Assembly: GCF_012273655.1 (NCBI RefSeq)
Contig: NZ_JAAWWP010000008.1
Coordinates: 124,001 to 188,000 of the forward strand
Source: Streptomyces physcomitrii
GTDB lineage: Bacteria; Actinomycetota; Actinomycetes; Streptomycetales; Streptomycetaceae
Reading direction: 5' to 3'
DNA: 64,000 bases
Position 1 is the first letter of the stretch. Each line of letters starts with the position of its first letter. Shown here in pieces: positions 25,404-34,143 of this stretch. The notes under the pieces are model-generated. The model did not search any database, was not told where the DNA came from, and saw only the letters and a list, made by a program, of their open reading frames with translations. The translations under genes were made by a program, and so were the position numbers.

Positions 25404-25436
25404 GACGGGCGGCCCCCGCGCTGGGGGCCGCCCGTC
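25404..25436 (+). terminator. pepN terminator hairpin
   Basis: GACGGGCGGCCCCC (25404-25417) and GGGGGCCGCCCGTC (25423-25436): perfect 14-bp stem, 5-base loop. Confidence 0.9.
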
Positions 25437-25594
25437 GGCGTCCGGGAGGGAGGGCTCTCGGCGAGGGCCCGGCGGCGGGGCGGAGGGCCCGGCCGGAGAA
25501 TCGGCCCGTGCGCCTCCGGATCGGCGCTTACGCATCCGGATGGGCCCGTCCGGGTCCGGGTCCAAGTCCGGATCCGGACCGGCCCGCGAGCATG

Positions 25595-25642
25595 CCGAGG
25601 GCGTGGCCCGTACCCGAGCTGGGGTACGGGCCACGCCCTCGG
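25595..25642 (-). terminator. Very long perfect hairpin (21-bp stem)
   Basis: Arms 25595-25615 and 25622-25642 pair perfectly over 21 bases around a 6-base loop (GAGCTG). It lies just beyond the stop of the small membrane-protein gene read from the right, and can act in both directions. Confidence 0.9.
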
Positions 25643-25660
25643 TCGGTCACACGGCGCGGA

Positions 25661-25900
25661 TCAGCTCTGCTTCTGCTGCTTGCGGGACTTGTCGCCCACC
25701 ATCACCAGTCCGGCGATCACCAGGAAGAGCACGAGCGGCGCGGCCACGAAGAGGCCCAGCGTCTCCACCACGCTCAGCTTGGCGCCCGGGTCGTCGCCGT
25801 CGTCCGGGGTGGCAGCGAGCGCGGGGGCCGTCATCAGCAGCATCATCAGCGTCGTACCGGCGGTCAGGGCTCCGGCGCGCAGGGCGTTCTTCTTGTCCAC
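25661..25900 (-). CDS. Small secretory/membrane protein of unknown function
   Basis: A 79-residue protein with a signal-like first hydrophobic segment (LRAGALTAGTTLMMLLMTAPALA), a short acidic spacer (TPDDGDDPGAK) and a second TM helix (TLGLFVAAPLVLFLVIAGLVMVG) ending in a basic tail (KSRKQQKQS). The topology suggests a small inner-membrane protein with a cleaved or uncleaved first helix. The start is GTG at 25900, giving MDKKNALRAG; the ribosome site is weak. It lies upstream of a strong hairpin and downstream of malQ on the same strand with a 20-base gap, so it is co-oriented with that operon. Confidence 0.7.
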   Translation of the reverse strand: MDKKNALRAGALTAGTTLMMLLMTAPALAATPDDGDDPGAKLSVVETLGLFVAAPLVLFLVIAGLVMVGDKSRKQQKQS

Positions 25901-25920
25901 GGGCCCAACGTAGCGAATGG

Positions 25921-28191
25921 CTAGAGCACTCGCGCGTCCGGGGGTACCGATCGGGGCCCCGGGGAGGCCTCCGGGGAGCGGAAGACGTCGATGAGGGAGT
26001 AGAGGCGGGAGGAGGCGGCCAGCTCCTCCAGGGTGACCGGCCTGCCCTGGTCGTCGGCGATCGGCAGGCGCCAGTTGGGGTACGCGTCCGAGGTGCCGGG
26101 GACGTTCTGCGGGCGGCGGTCGCCGACGGCGTCCGGCAGCCAGACGCCGACCAGGCGGGCCGGGGTGCGGCGCAGATAGCGGTGCACCGCGCGGATCTCG
26201 TCCTCCTCGTCGCCCGCCCCGGCCGGGAGCAGCCCGAGCCGCGCGAAGACGGCCAGCCACTGCGCGACCTCGGTGGCCTCGGCCTCCTGGGCCTCTTCGT
26301 CCGCCCGGGCCTCGCTCTCGGCCTCCTGGGCTTCGCTGTCAGCCGCCCGGGCTTCGCTGTCAGCCGCACGAGCCTCGCCGTTCGCGTCGGCCGCGTCGGC
26401 GGCCGGGTCCGGTGGCGGTGCCGGGGCCGCCGTCGCGGGCGGGCCCGCCTCGTCGCCGTGACCCGTGGTGCCGCCCGACTCCGGTCCGTCCAGGCCGAGT
26501 TCGCGGCGCAGCCGGACGTGGTCGCCGCTGAGCCGGGCCGCGGTGGGCGGCAGGTCGTGGGTGGTGGCGGTGGCCAGGCAGTCCGCGCGCCACTCCTCGG
26601 GGGCCAGCGGGCGCCCGGAGCCCCGGTAGTCCCGCTCGAACCAGAGCACCGAGGTGCCGAGCACCCCACGCCGCTGGAGCGTCTCGCGCACGCCGTCCTC
26701 GACGGTGCCGAGATCCTCGCCGATCACCAGGGCGTCCGCTCGGTGCGCCTCCAGGAGCAGCACGGCGAGCATCGCCTCGGCGTCGTAGCGGACGTAGGTG
26801 CCCTCGGTGGGCGGCTGCCCCGCGGGCACCCACCACAGCCGGAACAGGCCCATCACATGGTCGATGCGCAGCGCGCCCGCGTGCCGCAGCAGGGCGCGCA
26901 GCAGCCGGCGGTACGGGGCGTAGCCGCTCTCCGCGAGCCGGTCGGGGCGCCAGGGCGGCAGCCCCCAGTCCTGGCCGCGGGCGTTGAAGGCGTCCGGCGG
27001 TGCCCCGATCGACATGCCCTCGGCGAAGTAGCGCTGCTGCGCCCAGGTGTCGGAGCCGGAGGGGTGGACGCCCACCGCGAGGTCGTGCACGAGGCCCACC
27101 GCCATGCCCGCCTCCCGGGCGGCGCGCTGGGCGGCGGCGAGCTGGCAGTCGGTCAGCCAGGCGAGCAGGCAGTGGAAGTCGACGCGGTCCCGGAGTTCGC
27201 CGCGCAGCCGCCCGGTCCCGGTGGAGCGGGGGTCGCGCAGCTCCTCGGGCCAGCCGCGCCAGTCGCTGCCGTGCACCTCGGCGAAGGCGCAGAAGGTGGC
27301 GTGGTCCTCCAGGGCGCGGCCTTCGAGGGCGAGGTAGTCGCAGTAGGCGGCGCGGCGGCCCGGCCCCTGGGGCACCGCGGCCACGAGGGCGAGGGCCTGC
27401 TCCTTGAGCTCCCGGACGGCGTCCCGGTCGATCAGCTTCCCCTCGCCGAGGACTCCTTCCCGCAGCGCCGCCGCCCGCCGCAGCAGTTCCTCGGCCGCCG
27501 CGCGCTGCTCGCCGCGCAGCTGGGCGTATTCGGGGATGTCCTCGATGCGCAGATGGACGGGGTCGGGGAAGCGGCGGGTGGAGGGCCGGTACGGGGAGGG
27601 GTCGGAGGGCGCTCCGGGCAGGGCCGCGTGCAGCGGGTTGACCTGGAGGAAACCGGCGCCGAGGTCGCGGCCCGCCCAGGAGGCGAGTTCGGCCAGGTCG
27701 CCGAGGTCGCCCATGCCCCAGGAGCGGGCGGAGAGCAGCGAGTAGAGCTGGACGAGCAGTCCGTAGGTGCGGGCGTGCGGCGCGGGCGCGCGCTCCGGCG
27801 CCACGATCAGCCGGGCCTCGGCGCGGCGCCCGTCGGCGGCCTCGGCGTCGAGGCGGTGCACTCCCGGCGGCAGCCCGGTGGTCTCGGCCCGGGTCTCGCC
27901 CTGCTTGGTGGTGACCCGCAGCCGGGTGCCGGGCGGCAGCCGGTGCAGCGCCTCGGCCTGCCCGGCCTCCTCGGTGCCCCAGCAGACCACGGTCGGGGGC
28001 AGCAGCCGCTCCCGGTCCTCGGCCTCCCGTACGGCGAGCGCCCGGCGGACGGCCCCGGGGGTGCTCGCGTCCACGCCGAGCGCGGCGAGCGCGGCGATCA
28101 CGGTGGACTCCGGCACCGGAACGTCCCGGCCGGGTGAGGGCGAGTAGGAGGTGGCGACGCCGTGGAGCGAGGCGAGCCGGGACAGCGGCAT
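25921..28191 (-). CDS. malQ: 4-alpha-glucanotransferase (GH77, amylomaltase)
   Basis: Transfers alpha-1,4-glucan segments between maltodextrins in glycogen/maltose metabolism. A protein of 756 residues with an actinobacterial N-terminal beta extension, then the GH77 barrel: SLLSARSWGMGDLGDL, LQVNPLHAALPG, SPYRPSTRRFPDPVHLR, the nucleophile region ALRIDHVMGLFRLWW, the acid/base ALVIGEDLGTVEDGV and LATATTHDLPP. An unusual Glu/Ala-rich insert (about residues 595-645, with ARAADSEARAADSEAQEAE) interrupts the late part of the catalytic domain. ATG at 28191. It is preceded by a small repeat protein 17 bases upstream and followed by the 79-residue membrane protein. Confidence 0.95.
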   Translation of the reverse strand: MPLSRLASLHGVATSYSPSPGRDVPVPESTVIAALAALGVDASTPGAVRRALAVREAEDRERLLPPTVVCWGTEEAGQAEALHRLPPGTRLRVTTKQGETRAETTGLPPGVHRLDAEAADGRRAEARLIVAPERAPAPHARTYGLLVQLYSLLSARSWGMGDLGDLAELASWAGRDLGAGFLQVNPLHAALPGAPSDPSPYRPSTRRFPDPVHLRIEDIPEYAQLRGEQRAAAEELLRRAAALREGVLGEGKLIDRDAVRELKEQALALVAAVPQGPGRRAAYCDYLALEGRALEDHATFCAFAEVHGSDWRGWPEELRDPRSTGTGRLRGELRDRVDFHCLLAWLTDCQLAAAQRAAREAGMAVGLVHDLAVGVHPSGSDTWAQQRYFAEGMSIGAPPDAFNARGQDWGLPPWRPDRLAESGYAPYRRLLRALLRHAGALRIDHVMGLFRLWWVPAGQPPTEGTYVRYDAEAMLAVLLLEAHRADALVIGEDLGTVEDGVRETLQRRGVLGTSVLWFERDYRGSGRPLAPEEWRADCLATATTHDLPPTAARLSGDHVRLRRELGLDGPESGGTTGHGDEAGPPATAAPAPPPDPAADAADANGEARAADSEARAADSEAQEAESEARADEEAQEAEATEVAQWLAVFARLGLLPAGAGDEEDEIRAVHRYLRRTPARLVGVWLPDAVGDRRPQNVPGTSDAYPNWRLPIADDQGRPVTLEELAASSRLYSLIDVFRSPEASPGPRSVPPDARVL

Positions 28192-28208
28192 CGGGTCTCC
28201 CGTGAGGT

Positions 28209-28481
28209 CTAGGCTCCCGTGGACTCCGGCCCGGCCGCGGTGGCGTTGGCGGTCGGCTCGCTGGTGAGGGGAAGTACGTCGGCGAGCGGGGGCTCGCTGG
28301 TCAGCGGGGCCGCGTCGGCGAGCGGGGGCTCGCTGGTCAGCGGCAGCTCCGCGAAGGACCCCTCGGAGGTGAAGAGCGCGGCGTCGTCGAGGGCGGAGGC
28401 GGGTTCGGGGACCACGGTCAGGGGCCGGGTCCCGCTGCGTTTGGACAGGGCGGTGGGCAGGACATGCGCTGAAGCGGCCAC
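28209..28481 (-). CDS. Small Pro/Thr/Ser-rich repeat protein upstream of malQ
   Basis: A predicted 90-residue protein from GTG at 28481, whose ribosome site AAGGAG is well placed. The second half is built of decapeptide repeats, PLTSEPPLAD, about three copies, the last degenerate. No signal peptide, TM helix or known domain. It ends 17 bases before malQ, so the two are probably co-transcribed. It could be a real disordered protein or a leader; the good ribosome site and operon position favour translation. Confidence 0.5.
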   Translation of the reverse strand: MAASAHVLPTALSKRSGTRPLTVVPEPASALDDAALFTSEGSFAELPLTSEPPLADAAPLTSEPPLADVLPLTSEPTANATAAGPESTGA

Positions 28482-29029
28482 GGTGGGCTCCTTGCGGTTG
28501 GGCGGAGAGTGCGGGGTGCGAGGCTCGGAAGCCCGGCGTCCGGTATCCGGATCGTCGCGTCCCGATGACAGCAAGCTCTACCCAGTGAACTCCAACCCAG
28601 ACATCTTCGCCCCACCAACGTGACGCTGCCCACAGTCCGGCTCCCCGCCGCCCCGCGCCCGGACGGCCGGGCGGCCCGCCGTGGCGGGGCCGGGGCCTGG
28701 CCAGGCGTACGTACGGTCGTCGGGTGACCGCGGAGGGGTGCTACCCGATCGGGTGGTTGCGGAGGGGGTGGGGCGTGGGTGCGGGTGGGGCGCGTCCGGG
28801 GGTGCGGGTGCGCGGACAGTGCGCCTGGGATTGTCGGTCCCTGGACTGTCGGTCCCGGGATTGTCGGTCCCGGGATTGCCGGTCCCTGGACCGCGGATCC
28901 TGGGACCGGCGATCCCAGGGTCCCCGCTCCTATGACTGACGATCCCGGGAGCGGCGGGCCGGTCCCCCTGACCGGTGATTGCAGACCGGCCCCGGAACCC
29001 GCCCGAGAAGCCGGTCCAGGACCGGGCCC
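28482..29029. other. Intergenic region with 15-bp tandem repeats, no gene seen
   Basis: About 550 bases between malQ's small upstream gene and the HNH nuclease gene, both minus strand. The notable content is the repeat array at 28828-28917. Frames are open on both strands only because of the repeats and high GC. Confidence 0.5.
28828..28917. repeat. Six tandem 15-bp repeats
   Basis: Six units with strict 15-base period: GGATTGTCGGTCCCT, GGACTGTCGGTCCCG, GGATTGTCGGTCCCG, GGATTGCCGGTCCCT, then two more diverged (GGACCGCGGATCCTG, GGACCGGCGATCCCA). Each unit is itself a near-dyad (GGA...TCC), so the array can form many alternative small hairpins. Confidence 0.85.
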
Positions 29030-29566
29030 TCAGGCCGAGACCCCCTCGATCCGCGCCAGCGCGTCCTGCGCCCCGTACGGCTGGAGATAGGGCAGCCAGC
29101 TCGGGTCGCGGTGCCCCGTGCCGATGATGCGCCAGGCCAGGCCGGTCGGCGGGGCGGGCGGGTGCCGCAGCCGCCAGCCGAGTTCGCGCAGGTGGCGGTC
29201 GGCCTTGACGTGGTTGCAGCGGCGGCAGGAGGCGACGACGTTGTCCCAGACGTGCTGACCGCCGCGGCTGCGCGGGATCACGTGGTCGACGCTGGTGGCG
29301 GCCTGACCGCAGTACATGCACCGGCCGCCGTCGCGGGCGAACAGGGCGCGCCGGGTGAGCGGAACGGGCCCCCGGTAGGGGACCCGCACGAACCGCTTGA
29401 GCCGGACCACACTGGGTGCGGGCACGGTGCGGCTTGCGCTGTGCAGGAAGGCGCCGGATTCCTCAAGGCAGATGGCCTTGTTCTCCAGGACGAGGACGAG
29501 CGCGCGGCGGAGCGGTACGACGCCGAGCGGCTCGTACGACGCGTTGAGGACCAGGACATGCGGCAC
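29030..29566 (-). CDS. HNH endonuclease
   Basis: A 178-residue HNH nuclease with a treble-clef zinc site (CMYCG ... CRRC) enclosing the catalytic D-H-V-I-P-R-S-R-G-G segment and a closing WDNVVASCRRCN. The N-terminal 60 residues (HVLVLNASYEPLGVVPLRRA) are typical of the actinobacterial HNH family often encoded singly on the chromosome; its in vivo role is unknown. The GTG at 29566 has an excellent AAGGAGG ribosome site. Divergent from mscS. Confidence 0.93.
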   Translation of the reverse strand: MPHVLVLNASYEPLGVVPLRRALVLVLENKAICLEESGAFLHSASRTVPAPSVVRLKRFVRVPYRGPVPLTRRALFARDGGRCMYCGQAATSVDHVIPRSRGGQHVWDNVVASCRRCNHVKADRHLRELGWRLRHPPAPPTGLAWRIIGTGHRDPSWLPYLQPYGAQDALARIEGVSA

Positions 29567-29897
29567 GTAGGCCTCCTTGTACGCCGGCGGCGCGTGGCTC
29601 GCGCCGGGACGATCTGCAGTCAGTCTCTCCTCATGCCTGGTCGGAGCGCCACCATGTACCCGTAACGGGCACGGAGTGTTTTGCCCCACACCGGCCTTCC
29701 GGCCCGCCTCCCGGCGCGGCCGTGCGAAGGCCCAGGGTGAGCACATCTTTTCCCGGTTCTCCCCCGCCTTCCTCCCCGAAACCGCCCACCGATCCGCACA
29801 CGATGCCCCGTTAGTGTGGTTGGTGCTGCCCGTACGGCTTCACCTCGTGAAGACTGCCGGACCGTACGGGCGGGCAGCTGATCTGGAGGTTCCCGCC
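29567..29897. other. Divergent spacer HNH nuclease / mscS
   Basis: About 330 bases. The mscS-proximal end forms a nested hairpin (see 29828-29871). TAGTGT near 29811 resembles a -10 box, but the -35 is poor. No gene seen. Confidence 0.45.
29828..29871 (+). promoter_or_regulatory. Nested hairpin in the mscS leader
   Basis: Outer arms GCCCGTACGG (29828-29837) and CCGTACGGGC (29862-29871) pair perfectly. An inner CTTCAC/GTGAAG (29838-29852) stacks directly on the left arm. It ends 26 bases before the GTG start and could be a regulatory leader, an intrinsic attenuator or an operator. Confidence 0.5.
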
Positions 29898-30959
29898 GTG
29901 TTCTCGTCCGTCCTTGCCGCCACCGGCACCGATGACCGCTCCGGCTCCTTCGGGAACACCCCGAACCGGGTGAACGAGGCCGCGGGCTGGTTCCAGGACA
30001 ACTGGTCGCAGTGGCTCGCCGTGAGCCTGCGGATCCTGCTGATCGTGATCGTCGCCGCGGTGCTGCGGGGCGTGGTCCGGCGCGCGATCACCCGGCTGAT
30101 CGACCGGATGAACCGCACCGTGCAGGCCGTGGACGGCACCGCGCTCGGCGGCCTGCTCGTCAACGTCGAGCGGCGCAGGCAGCGTTCCCAGGCGATCGGC
30201 TCGGTGCTGCGCTCGGTGGCCTCCTTCCTGATCCTCGGCACCGCCGCGCTGATGATCATGTCGACCTTCGAGATCAACCTCGCCCCGCTGCTCGCCTCCG
30301 CGGGCGTCGCGGGCGTGGCGATCGGCTTCGGCGCCCGCAACCTGGTCACCGACTTCCTCTCCGGCGTCTTCATGATCCTGGAGGACCAGTACGGCGTCGG
30401 GGACAGCATCGACGCGGGGGTGGCCTCCGGCGAGGTCATCGAGGTCGGCCTGCGGGTCACCAAGCTGCGCGGCGACAACGGCGAGATCTGGTACGTGCGC
30501 AACGGCGAGGTCAAGCGGATCGGCAACCTCTCCCAGGGCTGGGCCACCGCCGGGGTCGACGTCACCGTCCGCCCGGACGAGGACCTGGACCGGGTGAAGG
30601 CCGCCCTGACCGAGGTCGGCGAGCAGCTGGCCAAGGACGAGCCGTGGAACGAGCGGCTGTGGGGCCCGGTGGAGGTGCTCGGCCTGGACAGCGTGCTGCT
30701 CGACCAGATGACGGTGCGCCTGTCGGCGAAGACCATGCCGGGCAAGTCGCTGGGCGTGGAGCGCGAGCTGCGCTGGCGGGTCAAGCAGGCCTTCGACCGG
30801 GCGGGGATCCGCCTCGTCGGCGGGCTGCCCGCGCAGGCGGAGCCCGAGGCCGACGACCCCTCCGCCGGTGTGGCCGCGCCCTCGGCCTACGCCTCGGCCA
30901 CCTCACCGCAGTCGGTCGCGGCCTCGCCGATCGTGCCGCCGCCCAACCTCTCCAAGTAA
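29898..30959 (+). CDS. mscS: MscS-family mechanosensitive ion channel
   Basis: A small-conductance mechanosensitive channel of 353 residues that releases solutes on hypo-osmotic shock. Three TM helices (WLAVSLRILLIVIVAAVL; SVASFLILGTAALMIMSTF; the pore-lining LASAGVAGVAIGFGARN) are followed by the beta domain (LSGVFMILEDQYGVGDSI, VRNGEVKRIGN) and a C-terminal alpha/beta domain. The tail is Ala/Pro/Ser-rich. GTG at 29898, with GGAGG eight bases upstream, is preferred over longer in-frame starts. Confidence 0.93.
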   Translation: MFSSVLAATGTDDRSGSFGNTPNRVNEAAGWFQDNWSQWLAVSLRILLIVIVAAVLRGVVRRAITRLIDRMNRTVQAVDGTALGGLLVNVERRRQRSQAIGSVLRSVASFLILGTAALMIMSTFEINLAPLLASAGVAGVAIGFGARNLVTDFLSGVFMILEDQYGVGDSIDAGVASGEVIEVGLRVTKLRGDNGEIWYVRNGEVKRIGNLSQGWATAGVDVTVRPDEDLDRVKAALTEVGEQLAKDEPWNERLWGPVEVLGLDSVLLDQMTVRLSAKTMPGKSLGVERELRWRVKQAFDRAGIRLVGGLPAQAEPEADDPSAGVAAPSAYASATSPQSVAASPIVPPPNLSK

Positions 30960-31469
30960 CCGCGTAACCGCCGCACGACGCGCGGGAGCGCCGCGGGCCC
31001 AGGGCACCGGCGCTCCTCGGCACATGGGCCCCCTGGACACCCGCCCCCTCGGCGCCTGAACCTCTCGACGCCCGCACCCCGCGCCCGCCCCCCTCGGCTC
31101 CGGCCCGCTCCGGCGCTTCCCTCCCCTCCCTCAACTCCCTTGATCTCCCCGGCCGTCCGGCCCGCTCCGGCCGCCCCGAAGCCCCTCACCACCGGCCCCC
31201 GCGACACACCCTTTCCGGTCAAAGCGCCCCAGGACGGCGCCGGTCGGGTCACCACCGGCGCATCCGGCGCCACCCGGGAACCGATGTGCCCGCGCGTACG
31301 TGTACAAGTGCGGAGGCGGTGCGCCGGAGGGAGCCGGGGGCGCCGTCGCCGTATCAAGATCGTGGAACGCTGGTGTGGATGTCGGTCCCTGCGGCCATAC
31401 TTGCGCCCGTGCACCTCTTGTCCCGGACCGGGCGGAGGTGACCGCGAGACGACCGAGGGGGAGGCACAG
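30960..31469. other. Spacer between mscS and glnX-like gene
   Basis: About 510 bases: Pro/Arg-coding-like C-rich sequence for the first 200 bases, then a less GC-rich 100 bases (about 31340-31420, with TGGAACGC) that probably holds the promoter of the signalling operon. No gene or confident promoter. Confidence 0.4.
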
Positions 31470-32933
31470 GTGACACACCCGCCGAACGGCAGCGCCGCGC
31501 CGCCGGTCCCGGCGCCGCCTGCCATGCCCGCCGTACCGCCGCAGCAGGCGCCCGCCGGGCCGCCGGGTGCCGCGCCCGGCACCCCGCCGCCGGGGCCGGG
31601 GCGGCGCACGGCCTGGGCCGAGGGCGTCGAGCGGCTGCGCGCCGCGGCGACCACCGAGCCGGGGCGGCTGCGCATCATCGGCGCCGTACTCGCCCTGCTC
31701 GTGGTGGTGTTCGGCGCGGTGACCGCCTGGGAGACCTCGGCCCGTTCGGCGGCCGCCGACGACGTGCTGCACCGCAGTCAGCGGCTCAGCAGCGACGCGG
31801 CGGACATCTACCGCTCCCTCGCGGACGCCAACACCGCGGCCTCCAGCGGCTTCCTCGCGGGCGGCCAGGAACCGGCCGCGGTGCGCGAGCGCTACGACCG
31901 GGACATCGAGCGGGCCTCGGAGAAGCTGGCGCGGGCCGCCTCCAGTTCGGGCGCGGACAGCGGCTCGGCCGACGCGATAGCCGAACTCAACCAGCTGCTC
32001 CCGCAGTACACCGGTCTGATCGAGCGGGCCCGCGCCAACAACCGCGAGGGCCTGCCGCTGGGCGGCGCCTACCTGCGGTACGCGAACGACCGGATGCAGC
32101 GCGAGATGCTCCCGGCCGCCGAGAAGCTCTACACCAGCGAGAACGAGCGGCTGCGCGGCGACTACGACGACGCGACCCCGTATCCGTGGCTCTCCCTCGC
32201 CCTCGGGGTCCTCGCCCTCGGCGCGCTGGGCTGGGCGCAGCACCGCAACTACCGCCACACCAACCGGGTGTTCAACCACGGCCTGCTCGCCGCGACCGCC
32301 GCGGCCACGGTGGCCGTGCTGTGGCTGGCGGTCGGGCACAGCGTGGCCCGCTCCGGCCTCGACGACTCCTACGACGGCGGGGTGCGCTCCCTGAAGGTGC
32401 TCAACGACGCGCGCATCGCCGCCCTGAAGGCCCGCGGCAACGAGAACCTGACGCTGGTCAGCCGGGGCGCCGAGACCGTCACGGTCAAGGACAGGTCGCA
32501 GGACAAGTTCGACTTCGACTACCAGAAGCAGATCAGGAGCCTCGGCGACGCGGAGTCCGGACTCCTCGGCGAGGCGGCCCGGCTCGCCGACGACAGGGAC
32601 GGCGACGAGCCGGTGGCGAAGGCGGCCGACGGACTGCGCGCCTGGACCGAGCGCCACACCCTGGCCCGCGAGAGGGACGACACCGGCGACTACGAGGGCG
32701 CGCTGGAGAAGGTCATCGGCGCCGACGACAAGGACCCCACGGGCGAGTCCTTCGACCAGGTGGACCGCGCGCTCGGCGAGGCGGTCGCCCATGAGCAGCG
32801 GCAGTTCACCGGCGCGGCCGAGGACGGGCGCGGCGCGATGACCGGTCTGACGGTCGGCATCGCGCTGCTCGCGGTGCTCGGCGCGGCGGCGGCGGTGCTC
32901 GGCATCGGGCGCAGGCTTTCGGAGTACCGGTGA
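31470..32933 (+). CDS. glnX: GlnX-like four-TM sensor protein
   Basis: A membrane protein of 487 residues laid out as a Pro-rich cytoplasmic N-terminus (about 60 residues), TM1 (RIIGAVLALLVVVFGAVTAW), an extracellular helical domain of about 140 residues, TM2 (PWLSLALGVLALGALGW), TM3 (LLAATAAATVAVLWLAVG), a second helical extracellular domain and TM4 (GMTGLTVG-like, LLAVLGAAAAVLGIG). The two outer domains look like paired four-helix-bundle sensors. This topology, together with the following glnH-like and pknG genes, matches mycobacterial GlnX, which binds GlnH and relays amino-acid signals to PknG. Identity is from context and topology, not from a long sequence motif. GTG at 31470 with GGGGGAGG. 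Confidence 0.75.
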   Translation: MTHPPNGSAAPPVPAPPAMPAVPPQQAPAGPPGAAPGTPPPGPGRRTAWAEGVERLRAAATTEPGRLRIIGAVLALLVVVFGAVTAWETSARSAAADDVLHRSQRLSSDAADIYRSLADANTAASSGFLAGGQEPAAVRERYDRDIERASEKLARAASSSGADSGSADAIAELNQLLPQYTGLIERARANNREGLPLGGAYLRYANDRMQREMLPAAEKLYTSENERLRGDYDDATPYPWLSLALGVLALGALGWAQHRNYRHTNRVFNHGLLAATAAATVAVLWLAVGHSVARSGLDDSYDGGVRSLKVLNDARIAALKARGNENLTLVSRGAETVTVKDRSQDKFDFDYQKQIRSLGDAESGLLGEAARLADDRDGDEPVAKAADGLRAWTERHTLARERDDTGDYEGALEKVIGADDKDPTGESFDQVDRALGEAVAHEQRQFTGAAEDGRGAMTGLTVGIALLAVLGAAAAVLGIGRRLSEYR

Positions 32934-33010
32934 GAGGGGACACTGTGGGCGGGGCACAGCGGGCCCCCGGGCCAGGAGGCAGGCGTACCGGCGGAGTTGA
33001 GGAGTGTGGC

Positions 33011-33988
33011 GTGACAAGGCGGCGAGCCGTTCTCGGGGGGCTGCGCGGCTGGGGCGGGGTGGCCGCGATGGCGGTGGCCATCGTGCTCACGGCCGTGTTC
33101 GTCCTGCTGCCGGTGCTCCACTCCCGCGGCCAGGAGAGCGGCGCGAGCCCCGGCGGACCGGGGGTGGCGAAGGCCAGGCCCGCGGCCGACAACTGCAAGG
33201 ATCCCGAGGCCAGCGTGCGCCCGTCCGGCGGGAGCGGGCCCGAGATCGAGAAGATCAAGGACCGCGGCCGGCTGGTGGTCGGCGTCGACCAGAACAGCTA
33301 CCGCTGGGGCTACCGCGACCCGAACAAGCCCGGCGGCGACCTGGAGGGCTTCGACATCGACCTGGTCCACGAGATCGCGGAGAAGATCCTCGGCGACCCG
33401 GACAAGGTCCAGTTCCGCGCCATCCCCACCAACCAGCGCATCCCCGCGATCCAGAGCGGGGACGTCGACATGGTGGTGCGCACCATGACGATCAACTGCG
33501 AGCGCATCGAGGACGTCGACTTCTCCACCGCCTACTTCGAGACCGGCCAGCAGGTCCTCGCGCCGAAGAACTCGGAGATCACCGGCTACGACGACTCGCT
33601 CTCCGGCAAGAAGCTGTGCCTGGCGGCCGGTTCGACCGCACAGGCCGCCCTGAAGAAGGAGAGCTACGGCGCGGACCTCTCCACCACGGTGCCCAACCAG
33701 CTCGACTGCCTGGTCCGGCTCCAGCTGGGCGAGGTCGACGCGATCGTGACGGACGGCGCGCTCGGCGCGGGCCAGGCCGCCCAGGACCCGACGATCGAGC
33801 TGAAGGGCGAGCCCTTCACCGAGGAGTTCTACGGCGTGGCCATGAAGAAGGGCGCCACCAAGCTGGTCGCCCGGGTCAACCAAGTGCTCGTGGACTACCG
33901 GAAGAACGGCTGGAAGTCCTCGTACGACGCATGGCTGGCCGCGGACCTGGGCAAGTCCAGCGGGCCGCCCGCGGCCAAGTACCGCTGA
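33011..33988 (+). CDS. glnH: GlnH-like extracytoplasmic amino-acid-binding protein
   Basis: A family 3 solute-binding protein of 325 residues. After a hydrophobic N-terminal segment (VAAMAVAIVLTAVFVLLPVL) come the classical landmarks: RLVVGVDQNSYRWGYRDP, GDLEGFDIDLVHEIAEKILG, VDMVVRTMTINCERIEDVDF, KKLCLAAGSTAQAALK and VDAIVTDG. Mycobacterial GlnH binds Asp, Glu and Asn; the same acidic amino acids are likely here. There is no lipobox, so it is probably held by its N-terminal helix. No ABC permease or ATPase genes are nearby, which argues for sensing rather than transport. GTG at 33011 with GAGGAG; a GTG overlapping the upstream stop is the alternative. Confidence 0.85.
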   Translation: MTRRRAVLGGLRGWGGVAAMAVAIVLTAVFVLLPVLHSRGQESGASPGGPGVAKARPAADNCKDPEASVRPSGGSGPEIEKIKDRGRLVVGVDQNSYRWGYRDPNKPGGDLEGFDIDLVHEIAEKILGDPDKVQFRAIPTNQRIPAIQSGDVDMVVRTMTINCERIEDVDFSTAYFETGQQVLAPKNSEITGYDDSLSGKKLCLAAGSTAQAALKKESYGADLSTTVPNQLDCLVRLQLGEVDAIVTDGALGAGQAAQDPTIELKGEPFTEEFYGVAMKKGATKLVARVNQVLVDYRKNGWKSSYDAWLAADLGKSSGPPAAKYR

Positions 33989-34143
33989 CCGCAGGAGGAG
34001 AGCCGGGCGCCGGACAGGACAGACAGGGAGGAGACAGCCGGGAGAGGAACCCGGCCCGGTGCAGTACGCGGAGCCCCGGACCGCAGCAGATGTGCTCCAC
34101 AGCAGGACTCGATGTGACCCACACAGGACTCAAGAGGTGATCG

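Larger units (their letters stand above)
25298..25660. other. Convergent spacer after pepN, repeats and two hairpins
   Basis: Contains imperfect repeats of GGCAGGACGCGG with CATGGCGG between them (25313-25385), then the pepN terminator, then a long hairpin belonging to the minus-strand gene. No coding sequence supported. Confidence 0.6.
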
